Position numbers and translations under genes: made by a program. Source: Zhengitettix transpicula (lineage: Eukaryota > Arthropoda > Insecta > Orthoptera > Tetrigidae). Taken from it: a DNA stretch of 64,000 nucleotides. Each line of letters opens with the position of its first letter. Position 1 is the stretch's first letter. Location of the stretch: positions 223,082,246-223,146,245 of the forward strand of contig CM073590.1 of the NCBI GenBank assembly GCA_037074705.1. Direction: 5' to 3'. Below the pieces are notes generated by a model. That model was not told where the DNA came from, ran no database searches, and saw nothing but the letters and a program-made list of their open reading frames with translations. This document shows, piece by piece, positions 1-12,365 of the stretch.

Positions 1-249
1 ACGTCTGATTGAAAATAATGAATAAGAAAATTAGCCAATTCAGACAAAAAAGTTATAATGTAAATATCACACAACGTTTCTGGGATCCTTGTCCCTTTTC
101 TCAGGTGTGAAGAAGAGCCGTCACAAGTGCAGTTGTGTCGCTCTAGGCTCTTCTTCGCACCTGAGAAAAGAGACAAGGACCCCAGAAACGTTGTGTGGTA
201 TTTATATTATCGCTTTTTTGTCTGAATTGGCTAACTTTCTTATTCATTA
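1..249. repeat. Foldback element, family A, copy 1
   Basis: The two arms (about 1-118 and 148-249) are imperfect reverse complements around a short apex. The outer part carries ACGTCTGATT and TTAGCCAATTCAGACAAAA; the inner part carries ACAACGTTTCTGGGATCCTT. The window starts inside or at the left end, so the true left border is unseen, and the right arm loses homology after CTTATTCATT. Related copies lie at 27705, 44805, 45877, 54439 and 57070. No coding capacity is visible, so it is a non-autonomous element. The inner arm contains a hammerhead-like segment (76-104, minus) whose CUGANGA box is mutated to CTGAGAA. Confidence 0.85.
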
Positions 250-994
250 AATTATAAATCACTGCCTGCTTTTAAAATAAAGGATGACATCAGTAAAAAT
301 TGCGGACCAGTTCAGAAAACGTGGATTTCAGGCCAGTAATCGTTGAACACTTTGATTAATTTAATAGTGTTTTGGGAATATTTTTAAGGTTTTTTTTGGT
401 GATTCTTGGTGCTAAGGTTATGGAGGACATGCAGGTCTTACCAACACGACGGTAAATAATCGGAAGTCGTTGGGGTTTCAGGCGGGAATGAATCGGGCTG
501 TGTCATTTATACAGCTGAAGGTGACAGCAATAAACCGGGAAGAAATCGGGTCTCGCCGACACAGACTGGAGCAGTCAGTAGATTTACGCAAACTTCCGAG
601 AATGACAGCTTGACAGACAGACCTAACGAAGATTTACAATGATTTTCATTTGGAAAGAAGTTGCCACATCAATTCATACTCGTTATAATTCGATGCCAGT
701 ATGGAAAAGAGGTACAATTTAATTAATTTCGTTAGATAATTAGGATAATTTGCTAATTTAAAGCAATATTGTTTTAAAATTGTTTATATTTTTTCTCTCT
801 CTTATTAGGTTTGTTATAAATGTACAGAAATCCATTAAGTTTAATCAATCCTTAAAATTAACAGTTAGAGTAATATTTTTCTACTATCACTTGACAATTA
901 AATGAGCGTTCGTAAAAGCACAATTTAAATACACTGTACATCTGTTCTGCAGCTATTACAAGTATTCCAACTCGAAATGTAACGTGTGTAATTG
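250..994. other. Upstream sequence without recognisable feature
   Basis: AT-rich sequence between the first foldback element and the GC-rich first exon. It should hold the promoter of the acidic-protein gene, but I see no convincing TATA box or initiator and cannot place the transcription start. Confidence 0.4.
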
Positions 995-1199
995 ATGTGT
1001 ATTCTGTTTGGAGACAATTGTCCAAGCCTGGAGAGGTGCGTGCGGTACTTGTGGCGACGGCCGCGCGGAGCAGCAGCGTCGCGCAGCGGAGGCAAGCAGG
1101 GCAGGGCAGGGCGGGCCTGTGTGTAGTAGTGCTGGCTATGCTACGCCCGGCGAACAGCGCGTCCCTCGGCGGCGCCGGCAGATAAACGCAGCGCCCAGC
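995..1199 (+). other. GC-rich 5' leader of the acidic-protein gene
   Basis: GC content rises sharply from about 1040 and CpG is frequent, as in a first-exon island. The frame continuous with the protein is open upstream to about 1008 but contains no ATG before 1200, so this stretch is read as 5' UTR. An upstream ATG at 995 opens a different frame that stops before 1190, and could act as a short upstream ORF if included in the mRNA. The 5' end of the transcript cannot be fixed. Confidence 0.5.
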
Positions 1200-1450
1200 A
1201 TGGAGGACAGCTCCCCCGACCTCAGCATCAAGCTGCGCCCGCCCCGGCCGGGCGAACAACAGGCCAGCGACGCGGACGACAAGGATGACGAAGACAAGGA
1301 CGAGCCGCTCTTCACCGACGACGACGACGACGACGACGACGAGGGCGACGGCGACGCCGACGGCACCCCCGGGGACGACGCGCTCTTTCCGCCCCCGCCC
1401 CCTGACATGGCCGTCGACACCGCCGACGCTGACGACGTCGCGGAGGAAGG
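1200..1450 (+). CDS. First coding exon, acidic N-terminus of unrecognised protein
   Basis: The ATG at 1200 has a strong start context (A at -3, G at +4) and is the first ATG in its frame. The exon encodes 83 full codons plus two bases and ends at a strong donor (AAGG|GTGAGT, GT at 1451), so the intron is phase 2. The product begins MEDSSPDLSIKLRPPRPGEQ. An acidic region follows, with LFT and eight consecutive Asp encoded by GAC repeats near residue 40, then a run of five Pro and another acidic stretch. It is predicted to be disordered; there is no signal peptide or membrane segment. Phase agrees with the acceptors at 51118 and 63546. I do not recognise the family. The reverse frame is also open through the GC-rich repeats, but lacks splice support. 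Confidence 0.8.
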
Positions 1451-3954
1451 GTGAGTCGAGAACTATTTCCCTCCGAGTCCGGCACGTGACCTCGTATTGA
1501 TCCGGAAACTGGCACCCGCACCCGAACTCGCACTCGCACTCGTTACTCACTCGGAAGCGTCCGTCGAGTTAGGTCAGTGTCAGACCGTAACTACTCGCTT
1601 CCCTTCGTTGACCTCAATATACCACTGTCAATGTCACCTGCGTCAAGACATTAACGAGTATTTACCCCACACTCGCCTGCCTGCCTACTTTCCTTAATTA
1701 TTCTATCCTCATTCGTATCTTTACACCTCCTGTCAACCAATGCATAGATTACTTCAACAAATATCCAGCAAACAACCTATCATCTTGGGATGATTTTTCA
1801 CCTCTTCCATGACTTCAATTATAGTCTATTACCGACAGACATTTTATTAAAATTTTTGTCTTTGACTTCCAAACACTGCCTTGTCAATAGTTTCCCATTC
1901 ACCATTGACGACTAATTAATTACGCAAGTATGCTAATTACAACTGCCGTCGCAAAAATCAATAAAAATTAGTCTAGTTCTAGTCTCATATCAGTACCTAA
2001 TTATTAAAAAACATATATGTTTTGTTTTCTGAAAGATGGAATGCTATCACGGGTTTGAAATATCTCAATTATAAGGATATAAACACAACGTTTACGATTG
2101 ACGTATTCACCTACGAATTTAACCACGACATTCCCTTATGACTGACGAACCGATAGGACACATATGTCATTTTCAGTCTAATACCTAAGAATTTGCATGG
2201 TGCCAATTCACTTTCTCATTCCATTCAGTTACTCTCTGTAGTTTTATTTCTGTACAACACACATATCATATATGATATTCTCCTGGTTTTCTGTTCCTGA
2301 ATCTGAATTCCCATGCACTCTAAACTCTTGGCTATATTTTCAACTGTTTAGAAATTATGTTTGGAATACAGGCATCGGTTATGATTTTCCGAACGCACAT
2401 CACTGGGAGGTGAACGGCATTTCCATAAATCAATGCCATCCTCCCGTCAGTGCAAATATTTATACAACTATGATGAATGCATCCAAACGCACTGAAGCAT
2501 TCCGCTATTTATTTCAGAGAATATTAATAAACCACGGAGCGGAAGTATTAGCATCACAGAGTTAATTAGCCTCCTTCATCCCCTAATTTTTGTTGCCGCT
2601 ACTTTCGTAAGCTACATTTGTATCCATGCTTGTGGAGATTGAGAGCTCGGAAGTCGCCAGAGTGCTTTTATAATGCTGGACGTTTTACTTTTAAATTGGA
2701 GTATTTCACGCAACTGCGTTAGGGCGGTGGAAACACGCGACGCGCTGCAATTGGCTCTCTTTCTCTCGGAAGATAGCACTTGAAATGTAGACCTTCATGC
2801 AGGGGGGAGAGAGGCAAAAAGAAGACAAGGGGAACACACAAAGTGTGCGAGGGAGTCGTGGGGTGGGGGGGGGGGAGCAAAGGGATAAACGATGCAACTG
2901 ACACACATGGTAACGATCCTACGCAAAGGGAATGGAGGTCCCCCAAATAGGCTCCTTACGCCATTCCTAAAACATTTTTATTAATATTGGTTTATAGTTG
3001 AATCACTACGGTCATATAGGTCATGCGTGACATCGCATTAACCTCTGTTAATGTCTAATGACAAATTTCTCGTAAAAGAAATCTCAACTCTTCTCTCCAA
3101 TGATCCGTAAATCGTAGTACGCGCTCGGTTATTTCCGTCACCTGTTCGGGTCAAGTCGGCATGCTAACCAATCACGACGCTGCTCCTTCAACCATTCACA
3201 GGGCACGAAGACCCCGTCGGTATTTTCCACGGTTAACGAACGAAAGAAGTGCTCAGACACAGTTAAAGTGGTTTCTGTACAATTCCCCAGAAAATTTAAC
3301 AGTTATAAGCATTCGTCTGGATGTTGATGCGGAAATTGAATTTTCTTCCAAACAAAACACACCCACTCAGCATGCTCCACTAACAGTTGAAATTAGTAGA
3401 CGACAATGTTTGTTGATACACCGATTCCGTCTAAATTACACAACTCCAAAATCTCAAATAATAAAAATCTTGATATTATATCTTCATTTGTAACGAGGAG
3501 AACGGATACGTTTCAATGAGATGCGACTGTTTTGTAGATAATCAAGAAAATCACTGATTCCGTGACACTTTAAATTTATGACGGCCATTTTTGTATTTAA
3601 AAATACGTACAGATACGAGCGGGTTACTTAGAATAATAGCTGCAAATTGGCGTCGACAATTTGATTCGTGTGTGATTCGCATTCACCGAGGAAGTCGCAA
3701 GTGCTTCGTGTGGGTTTGCATTCTCTGTCAACGAGACCAGATTGTTCAAACAAATTGAAAGCTATTTTTGGACTCACACGAGCTTGAACAACACACGCCC
3801 GTTTTAAACCTATGTGTTATGAACTGTTGTATTGAAATACTTCAACTAATTGAAAATAAGAATCGCTTATCATTAAACGAACAAACTTTTGTAAAATTGG
3901 TTACTTCTGACGGAATATAAAAGTCATAATAATGATGAACAAATATCTGACATT
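1451..3954. other. Intronic stretch, nothing recognisable
   Basis: AT-rich after the first 150 bases. There is a short GCACTC-type repetition near 1525-1545 and a G-run near 2862-2876. Open frames of about 100 codons at 2272-2565 and 3161-3493 show no domain, splice or repeat support and are not annotated as genes. Confidence 0.5.
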
Positions 3955-4190
3955 TATAATTATATAAATAAAAAGACAGCTTTGTGTAAGAAAATTATGT
4001 TTATTGACAAAAAATACTTTTACGACTTTTGTCCTTTTTGCAGGATGTCTTCAGGTTGTACAATTGTAATAATCTTGTTTATAAATCATGCATAAAATTT
4101 AGAGGTAAAGTACTGCTCCCTTGCCTGTTACAACCAATTCCGGTTACTAAACATGTTTTTCTGACTCAAGGCCGTATATGTATTCATTTA
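3955..4190. repeat. Degraded inverted-repeat element related to the 53 kb element
   Basis: The left edge (AAAATTATGTTTATT near 3993) and the right edge (AAGGCCGTATAT near 4168) match the two ends of the element at 53028-53308. The segment 4031-4053 reads on the minus strand as CTGAAGA followed by a hairpin, the same hammerhead-like layout as at 53 kb, but the GAAAC box is damaged. It is old and partial. Confidence 0.55.
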
Positions 4191-4245
4191 TAGAGTAAAA
4201 ATGTCAGTCCAGTCATCATAAGTTTGACAAAGAGATAATGAAGGA

Positions 4246-4360
4246 ATCAACAGACATAATTAAGAGACAAATTAAATACCACACAACGTCTCTACAAACC
4301 TTGTTGCTTCCGACAGGTGATGAAAACTCCTTGGAGCGTTAAGAACGACACGCCACTCAG
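4246..4360. repeat. Half copy of foldback family B
   Basis: Contains ACCACACAACGTCTCTACAA, CTTGTTGCTTC and a following segment (CACTCAGACCAAACAACGAA) that aligns with the half copy at 15553-15710. Only one arm is present. Confidence 0.5.
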
Positions 4361-4659
4361 ACCAAACAACGAACTATTTATTTATTTTAGATTCCTCTAC
4401 TTTGAGCTGTTTAAAACTGGCGTCTGAATTGTACCGATTTAATTGTAATATTCATATGTTTGCAATACAAAACCCATATAAATAGTTATAGTTATTTATC
4501 AGCAATGAAGTCATAATTATGAGATTATTGAAATTAGGACACCTAGGAAAATTGTGTGCTCAATTTCAATGTATTAGTGAAATACACAAAAAAAGAAATT
4601 TAAATAAATAATACTAATATATATCGTGCATTTATTTATCTACATATATGCAAATCAAT

Positions 4660-4906
4660 CACATTTAAATGAGAAAACTACTTAATAATTTCCTAAATTA
4701 TTTAATTAGAAAATTATTAACCACATTTAAATAAGAACACTACTTAATAATTTCCTAAATTATTTAATTAGAAATTTTTAATCACATTTTAATAAGTTAA
4801 CTGCTTATTAATTTCCTAAATTATTTAATTAGAAAATTATTAATCGCATTTAAATAAGAAAACTACTTAATAAATTTCTACATTATTTAATTAGAAAACT
4901 ATTAAT
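4660..4906. repeat. Minisatellite, four 62-bp units
   Basis: Four consecutive units of 61-62 bp, each starting CACATTTAAAT (or a close variant) and containing TTTCCTAAATTATTTAATTA. The last unit is the most divergent. No coding potential. Confidence 0.85.
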
Positions 4907-5006
4907 TAGTTTTCGACTTCTAAAATCCGATTAATAAAAACATGGGGGATGAAATATAAAACTTTATTAAATTATATATCAATTTTATTAAATTTAAATT
5001 CTGGAA

Positions 5007-5007
<1 letters not shown>

Positions 5008-5059
<52 letters not shown>
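5008..5059. repeat. (TA)n microsatellite
   Basis: About 25 uninterrupted TA dinucleotides. Confidence 0.95.
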
Positions 5060-5062
<3 letters not shown>

Positions 5063-8000
5063 TTGGCTATCTACAAATTTAGGTGAAAATTTCGTGAATA
5101 TTAAGGTTTCAAATGTGTATAAGAAATCTATTTTAAAGCGTTATTACTGTTTAATATCGTATTTTGATACCTTTAAACATCAGGCTTGAATATGTCGGTA
5201 TATTAAGAACAATGTTTTCCAATTTTGGGTTCTAAATTAATGCAGTTTAAACGCGACGTCTCTATAAATTAGTTGCGGACTTTGGGACGATGACAGCGGG
5301 ATCAATCGCTGTAAAAATCTATCACGAAACGTTGGAACTTTACAGTAACATTTAGAGGAAATGGGGGGTGTTAAAATCTAATTTTCCATAAAAATTATTC
5401 TTCATGGAAGTTTATGATTGAAGTTGTCCATCATATCATAGATATTTTAATCGCATGTATTCAATGAGAGAATGTCTCTCATGATTTGTTTTATATTGTG
5501 TACCAAATTCAATTAAACGTTACTTTTACGGTTTTTAATCGTAATCAATTGAAGCACGTCTTTTTCTGATAGATTTACCAATCACGCATATTGTTTTCAT
5601 CCTATCAGAGACGTGAAACAATTCCAGAGCAGATATTAAGCTGCTTCTTGTGCGTGTTTCTGCAACCCAACATAACAGAGCTATTTTTGGGGGAAAGTCC
5701 TGTACAGATAAGTCGCCTTACAGGGTGAATGTTTGTGTGGACTGTGTTCTGCGAGCAAACAGTCTCCCGGCCACAAGTTATCGGGCCTGAAGGTCCGCAG
5801 TCCATCATCTCCGGCCGTCGAGATGTCTCCTCTGGTCCAGGCCGTGTCCTTCCAGCAGTAAGTTTGCACAGCCTCCGTCGTCAAACAACTTCTCTTCTCA
5901 TGTACTGATTAAGCATGTTACTGTACATCAGCCAATAGTGGAGATGTGTCACATTGCCACTTACTGCATAGTGAACGCGAAAGGTTTCATCGAGCTTCTC
6001 AGAAAATAATGAGCCATGAATCAGGAGAAAAACCGCCTAAATTTAGATGTCAGACACCCACAGCTTCAGTAAAGTTAGCGAAGTAAAGACACGAGACAGA
6101 CATTCGTTGTTTTCCCCTATGAAATCAAAAATAATTTGAAAATGCATCTCATTAGTGTCTTGAACCTAACAATCTTTCTTTTGATTCCCTACCCTGATTT
6201 TTTGTAAATCTAACGAAATAGGAAATGATCCGTTGTACAGTTTTCTGTAGCAAAAAATAAAAATTAACGCTGTGTTCATCCTATAAACAGTACATTGACA
6301 TTTTGTGGACTATATTACTTTGTGGCAAAAATACGAAGTTTAAAGAAGTAAAGGGAAATGAGTGATAATTCATATTTCCATTTTATGTTCATTTCCTTTT
6401 ACATCTTGCCGTTTTCTTCTGAAATTTATCTTTAGTTTATTGGATTATATGATGATGCCTTGAGTGAACAAAGATAAGTTCTGATAGCCACAAAGACGTG
6501 TTAAGTCACCGAGTTTTATATATGCAGTGAATAACATATATTGAATGTATAAGTTCGTATATTTATGTCATTTACTGTATAATAATTACTAACTTGAGTG
6601 TATCTTACAAGAGAGAAAATACACAATTAAAATAAAAATCATGGCGAGGAAACAATAAATAACTGTTTTTATCACCAGTGGAAAACCTAGTGGACAATTA
6701 TTTGGCATATTGGTACCAGAAAAATTACATGAATCAGATCAGTTTTCGTAAAGAAAACTGGAGAAATTTTTTTTTTGTTTGATACAGATCTTCATACAGG
6801 AGGCCAGGATTCAACCCCATTCATTGAAAATGTCAAGAACAAGTCTACTATTAATAAGTAACGTCAGAGTGAAAGTAAACTTCAACACAATTAAAGGATC
6901 AGGAGGGAAAAATCTCGACCGGTCCGGGAATCTAAACCAGGACGTCAAACGTTTGTAAACTGTAAAGATTGTGCAGTCACTTAGAAACATTTATACAGCG
7001 TTTCAATATCACGGTATTTATCTTTAAACTTAAACGAAACCGTAACTGAATCTACGCATCGCCAACATCACCTCGTTAATTAATAGATTGTTTGCTCGTG
7101 AAGGATCCATTTACAGAATAATTAAATAGATTAAAATGCGATGTTTCTCTTCTTCCCTGAACGGTGATAAAGTGGCAAAGGTCGCTCTAGAAATTGGCAA
7201 CTCCAACAAATTGTTCAAATATAACAATTTAGCGAATAATGTAAGTAGAAACTGTGGGATGTTTGAAAACTTCATTCAAGGAAGTCGTCATTACTGCAGT
7301 CTCAAATAATTTATCTATATTTCTCATCACAATATTTTAAAAACTAAAGTAAATCGCAAGTATTATTGTAGTAATTAAGAACAAGTTATAACGTTTCTAT
7401 TATAATTTTTCTATATATTCAGAATATTAAGAGATAATATTCGTTACTATAAGCTGATTCTCTGTGGCTAACGTAAACTAAAATCAAGTTGTTTTAAATA
7501 AATTGAGGAAGTAAAGAATCGAAAGATCATTACTATACCGTAATGATCATTTTTATATAGTTTTTAATACTTCAGTGGTGTTTAACCTGAAAAAGTTAAT
7601 TTCTAAATTGCAATAATTTCGAATCGCGGACGATCACAAGAATTCCGATAAAGCGCACTTGTAACATACTTACGTTTTACAGGCACTAAAAACAAATTAT
7701 ATTATAGCATCAAAAATATGATTTTGTATGTAGTAGACAACTGTCGACAAATCGGATAACTTCGTAATAGTACATAAAATTGGTTTTAAATTTTACTTTA
7801 AAAATTTGACATGAATTCGGATTCCTTTTAATTAACCGCAGTAATAATAAAATATTTTACAAAATAACCTTAACATTTCAAAATTATACTTTGGATTTTA
7901 AGGGTTGATAATTAATATCTGAAGTCGGGATTTAATAGCTGAAAAATTTATCGATTATTCATCGGAAGTTGGCGTGCATCTGGCGGTGGCAGATTTCGGG

Positions 8001-10038
8001 AACAGGCTGACCAAAATGTTACGCTGCTGCAATGTAACGTAGACCTTGTTTCAACACTGTTGGCATAAAATCAGATTCCTCTCCATTTTCCCCGTTTATG
8101 CTCTCTAATATTTCTCTCCCTCGCTAATCTTCTTCAAACACTTTCTTCCACTAAACGCCAACCACATCGTGCTCCACCAAGACTCCATCCAATCTGTCGC
8201 TGATTCATTGTCGCTGTAACTGCTCCTTTATCACATCTCCTCTATCCTCCCACAGTCACCGTCACTACGCGGATTTTGGCCTTCCAAATTCCCCTCCATC
8301 GAAATGTCTCGTCGATAATTTCCCATTTACTCTTGATCCACGGTCAATGCCCTCACATATCCGGTAAAATTCCCCGAAAGCTCCAAATTACTGAAGGCCA
8401 TACCAATTTTAAACTTTTATCTTAGTCAATGAGACCCGTCAATATTGTCTAAAATATTATTACAAGTATTAAAGAACGATTTACAATGTAGTGTCGCTTT
8501 TCCAACCAGGTTTCACGCGTCCGTCATGATCGACCTGCCTTCCTTCTGCTGAGGAATCTCGCTCGTTTGTTTACCTCCGTTGTCACCCAGTTTTGGGTCT
8601 CGAGTGTCAAGGGCGGCGAGGAAATTCGAACTCTTCCTACACGACGCATTCAATGCAAAGTGATGTGCTGTTGATAAGCCAATCCGCGACCCTGGCCTCG
8701 TCTGGACTCGAAGGCCGTACGTTTGGCAGGGACGGTGACGGTATTCTGTATGCAAATATGGAGAAACGGAGCCGGGGGATTAGCTGGTGCTGCTGCTCCG
8801 TAGTAAAATTTTAAAAATAGCGAGGGGGGAGACGCGGCCGTCTCCTCATTATCTCCTCTACGTCCCTCCGGAAGCTTCGCAGAGAGAGAGAAGAGGGAAA
8901 AAGACCTCCACGTCTCCATCAATACTACGTGGCTCCTGCACGTGCAGCCTTCCAGCACACTGCTCACATTCCTAAACCTCTGAAATAATGCAAGCCCATT
9001 GACATTGATTAAGGCGAGTCACCTCAACAATCATAACAGTAAATTAGCAATATACAATAGACAGCCATTTATAAATTAATTGTATGGTTTTTTCATCTAG
9101 TTAAATGCAAAGCCAAAACGTAATCATCAAGACAGTTGTACGTGCTAATTAACTGAGGACTGTAGTCCTACATTCCGTATTTGAAGCACTTAAACTTTCA
9201 CGTCAGGCGGCTATTTTAAATTATCTTTTTAATTCATATTTAAATTAACGATTTCCCTCATTTAACGACTACAGTCCCCTTCATCTCTGACTAATTTTAT
9301 GTCTTCCTCTGAACTTCCTTAGTCAGTCTGTCTTGTCATAATGATAATGTTTCCAATTTCATGTTTCCGTGGAAGCTTTCATGTAGATACCTTTATTTGT
9401 GAATATAAATTTTCAGTTTTGTTTTTTGTCATGTCCCAGCTCTAATAACTGCTCTGATAACTATTAGGTGACCAGCAGAAAAACAAATAACGAATCAATA
9501 AGAAGACCCGAACCAAAACAGTGACTGATAAGGATTTTAAATCTGTGTCGAATAAGAAGGGTAAATCATAGTCAAATTCGTCATAATAAAATATCTAGGC
9601 GCCACTCGTTCACTTCATTTGAGACTATTCAATTTCACTTTTTCGATAATTTCTACAATCATATTCTCGTCAGTAGAGTTTTCCGTGGAACTATAGTGTC
9701 ACTAAATATAATTAACTATTTACATAATAAATTACATATAAATTGAGAACAGCACATGTTTTTCACAAATCTATAATATAACCTCTTTAGTATTTCTGAT
9801 TATCGTAAATATAAAATACCACAAGAGTATTTTTTCTTAGAAATATACAACACATCTATTATTATTTGGATTAAAATGTTTTTATTGTTATTTATCGATT
9901 TTATTAATGTTTCACTAAGTACAAAGGATAGAATAGAACAATTAAAAGAACAAATAAAAATAAATTAAATTAAAATACACAACTATTAAAACTAATACGT
10001 TAAAGAATATTAAATACAAACATTGGTAGGAAATTTAA
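5060..10038. other. Intronic stretch without recognisable gene
   Basis: Mostly AT-rich. A less AT-rich patch at about 8500-8960 gives overlapping open frames on both strands with no domain. A 9-bp perfect hairpin lies at 7525-7548. Near 5290-5335 the sequence has GATGA and CGAAACGTT separated by a possible stem (ACAGCG/CGCTGT), loosely resembling the hammerhead-like motifs elsewhere. Nothing else supported. Confidence 0.45.
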
Positions 10039-10185
10039 TTTTTTTTTTTAGGGCAACAGGCTACTTGAGGGTAATCCACTTTGGGCAACTCCCCTTTAAT
10101 AGCATAGGAAGGGATTTGAAAGGGGATGCGGAAGGGTAGAGGAAGGTAGCCAAGGGTTTACTAGGGCCCCCGGGCTATAATAAGG
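10039..10185 (-). mobile_element. Retroposon family R, truncated copy
   Basis: Starts with a T-run followed by AGGGCAACAGGCTACTTGAG, the complement of the A-tailed end of the family, so the copy is on the minus strand. It ends in the conserved GGGCCCCCGGGCTAT block, so only about the tail-proximal 140 bp are present (5'-truncated). Related copies lie at 11634, 29677, 30041, 30351, 43551, 45078, 47108 and 51712. Confidence 0.8.
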
Positions 10186-11304
10186 AACATAAATATAAAA
10201 TAATATATAATTAAATAAATGCGTGAGAGAATACGTTAATTTTATATATAATCTATCGATAAGAAAAATACAAAAACAGTATTAGGAAATTTGATTTATA
10301 AATGAAATATCTAATATCAAGGTATTGAAATGAGAAAGTTGAAATTCTTGTTATTGTATTAAGTACAACACGTAGTAAATACCAATGCGGCGATAGCCAA
10401 GGTTAGAATTATCTTAATGTCTGGGCGTTGAAACTCCCTTTCTCCGTATTCCAGGGCTTTCACACTTCTGCGACCGTGACACTGTATGTCATGGCTTCTT
10501 CTCCAGTTATGGAAACTGTTTCACTGTCTGCCCTGCAGCTCTAACAATTTCACTTACTTGTGTCTGTGAAGACGAAAATGGTCCACACGAGGGAATGTCG
10601 TCCTTCTGATGAGAAGCCCAAGTTTCCCCCTTATTCACGCCAAACTTTTGATTTACGCTTCCCACTCATTGTCCTTTCAGGAAACTTCCGCAGAACGATT
10701 TCAAAATTAAATTCTAAAGTTCCTGAAATTTTCCAAACAACAAATGGTGATTCAGTCGTGTCAGTTCACTATTCTCTTGATAAAATGCCAATGAACTGAT
10801 TCCGGAATTACATTTAGTAAATAAAATTGTAATTTACTTTCATATTTAATGCTTTAAAGTTTACAAAAATTGTTATACTCTTTCAAATCTCCGCAAAAAA
10901 TAATTTTCCTCTTTAATTTACCACCACTTCTCGATCATTTATCGGTTAAAGATATTACGTTATACGACTGCAATTAAAATTTGAGGTTTACATGACAGGT
11001 AGCGTAATCCTTGATGAAGATGATACCTAACTACAATAGTAAATTCAATATGCCACCGTTAACTTTTCCTAACGCAATTAAACTCTACCTATTTCATTTG
11101 AATTATATTTTTTTGGAACGTTGCAAGGTTTCTTACCCAAACAGAATTTTTACAAGAGCTTAGTGTATCTTCTTTAATTACTTCATTTACTTATTCTACA
11201 ATTAAATTTGATAGTAAAAGGTTGCAGACTTCTATCTTACAGCTTTCAAACTATCTAGGTTTTATTTTCATCCTACTCTCATAATATGATTTTCAAAACA
11301 AATT

Positions 11305-11425
11305 GGTCCTTGTCCCACGCACTTCCAATGTCGGGAGAGGGATTAGAAGTGGAGTCGCAGCTTTCTCCTCTCTGTGCCTTGACCGGTTTAGGAGGCAGCT
11401 GGCCGAATATTCCAATAGGAGCATG
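11305..11425 (-). mobile_element. Retroposon family R, internal fragment
   Basis: Matches the internal block with TTGTCCCACGC, a GC-rich middle and TTTAGGAGGCAGCTGGCCGA. Both ends of the element are missing. It lies about 200 bp before a longer copy in the same orientation. Confidence 0.7.
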
Positions 11426-11633
11426 AATATGACAAATATAATTATAAATGACTGAAACCAGCCATGAGAGATAATTTAATAAAATAAAAAGAAAGAATTA
11501 ACACGTCTTTTCCTCAATCTAGTACTTCAGCGGGTGTACAATATATTTATAAATAATTTCCGTACATAACCTGATTCATCTATTAATGTAACATAATATA
11601 GATTCGGATACGACGAGCCCAGAAGTACCCTTA

Positions 11634-12110
11634 GTTTTTTTATGAGTTTTTAATGACAAATGGTGGCAACTCTCTTTTAAAAGCGTAGGAAGAGATTGGA
11701 ATGGGGGATACGGAAGGGTAGAGGAAAATAGCCAAGGGTTACTAGGACCCCCGGGCTATTGATTAAGGATGCTACCCGTTATTCGCCTAAAAGTGATGCA
11801 GGACAAACTCTAGAAAACCTGCTTCAGGTAGGTCGGTCATTGGGTACTTGTCCCACGCCCATCCGATAGCGGTAGAAGAGTTTGATGTGGGGACGCAGTA
11901 TTCCCTTCTCCGTGCCTCAACCAGTTTAGGAGGTAGCTGGCTGACTATTCCAATGGGAGTAGCGGACAACTCTAACGTATGCCCAAGGTCTGTGACCCCA
12001 GAACATACACCTCTCAGAACAGGCCAAGGTGCCTCGGCTTGTGGGAACCTTAGTTCAAAAAACGGAGAGGAAAAGGCATCCCCAAATGTAGCCCCTTCGT
12101 ATCTTTAAAG
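11634..12110 (-). mobile_element. Retroposon family R, long diverged copy
   Basis: A T-run followed by eroded tail-proximal sequence, the GGACCCCCGGGCTATT block, the TTGTCCCACGCCC block, the AGGAGGTAGCTGGCTGAC block, and then the AACATACACCTCTCAGAACA and AACGGAGAGGAAAAGGCATC blocks seen in the longest copies. Open frames of 60 and 86 codons lie on opposite strands (11787-11969 minus, 11848-12108 plus) and match frames in other copies. No known protein domain is visible. Confidence 0.85.
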
Positions 12111-12291
12111 AATCTATTGTACACCATATGAATTTCGAGATTGAGAACAAAACGTGTTATTTATTTAGCATTTATTATTGTATTGTTGTCTGTTATTTGG
12201 TTCTTTTTTATGTGATTGGTATATTGGTAGAGACGTATTAAATTTTAATTAATATATGCTATTAGATTATTTATTATGAAATAACGTTAAG

Positions 12292-12365
12292 CGGCCCCCG
12301 GGCTATAGTTTAAGGATCCTACCCGGCTTTAAAAGTAATGCAGGGAAAACCCTAGAAAAACCTTC
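12292..12365 (-). mobile_element. Retroposon family R, short fragment
   Basis: Contains GGCCCCCGGGCTATAGTTTA, GGATCCTACCCGGC and AATGCAGGGAAAACCCTAGA, the middle blocks of the family, with no ends. Confidence 0.7.

Noticed and set aside
1008..1199. N-terminal extension of the exon 1 frame upstream of ATG 1200
   Set aside because: The frame is open but has no ATG in this stretch, so I treat it as leader; an upstream spliced exon could still change this.
1136..1550. Minus-strand open frames opposite exon 1 (Ser-rich and Arg-rich)
   Set aside because: They are complements of the GAC repeat and GC-rich exon; the plus frame has the start context, donor and matching downstream phases.
2272..3493. 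Open frames of about 100 codons at 2272-2565 and 3161-3493
   Set aside because: No domain, splice support or base-composition shift.
4660..4906. CRISPR-like array
   Set aside because: The units are adjacent 62-bp tandem repeats without distinct spacers, in a eukaryotic intron.
7525..7548. Perfect 9-bp hairpin as a regulatory RNA
   Set aside because: Short AT-rich hairpins are expected by chance in this composition; no other support.
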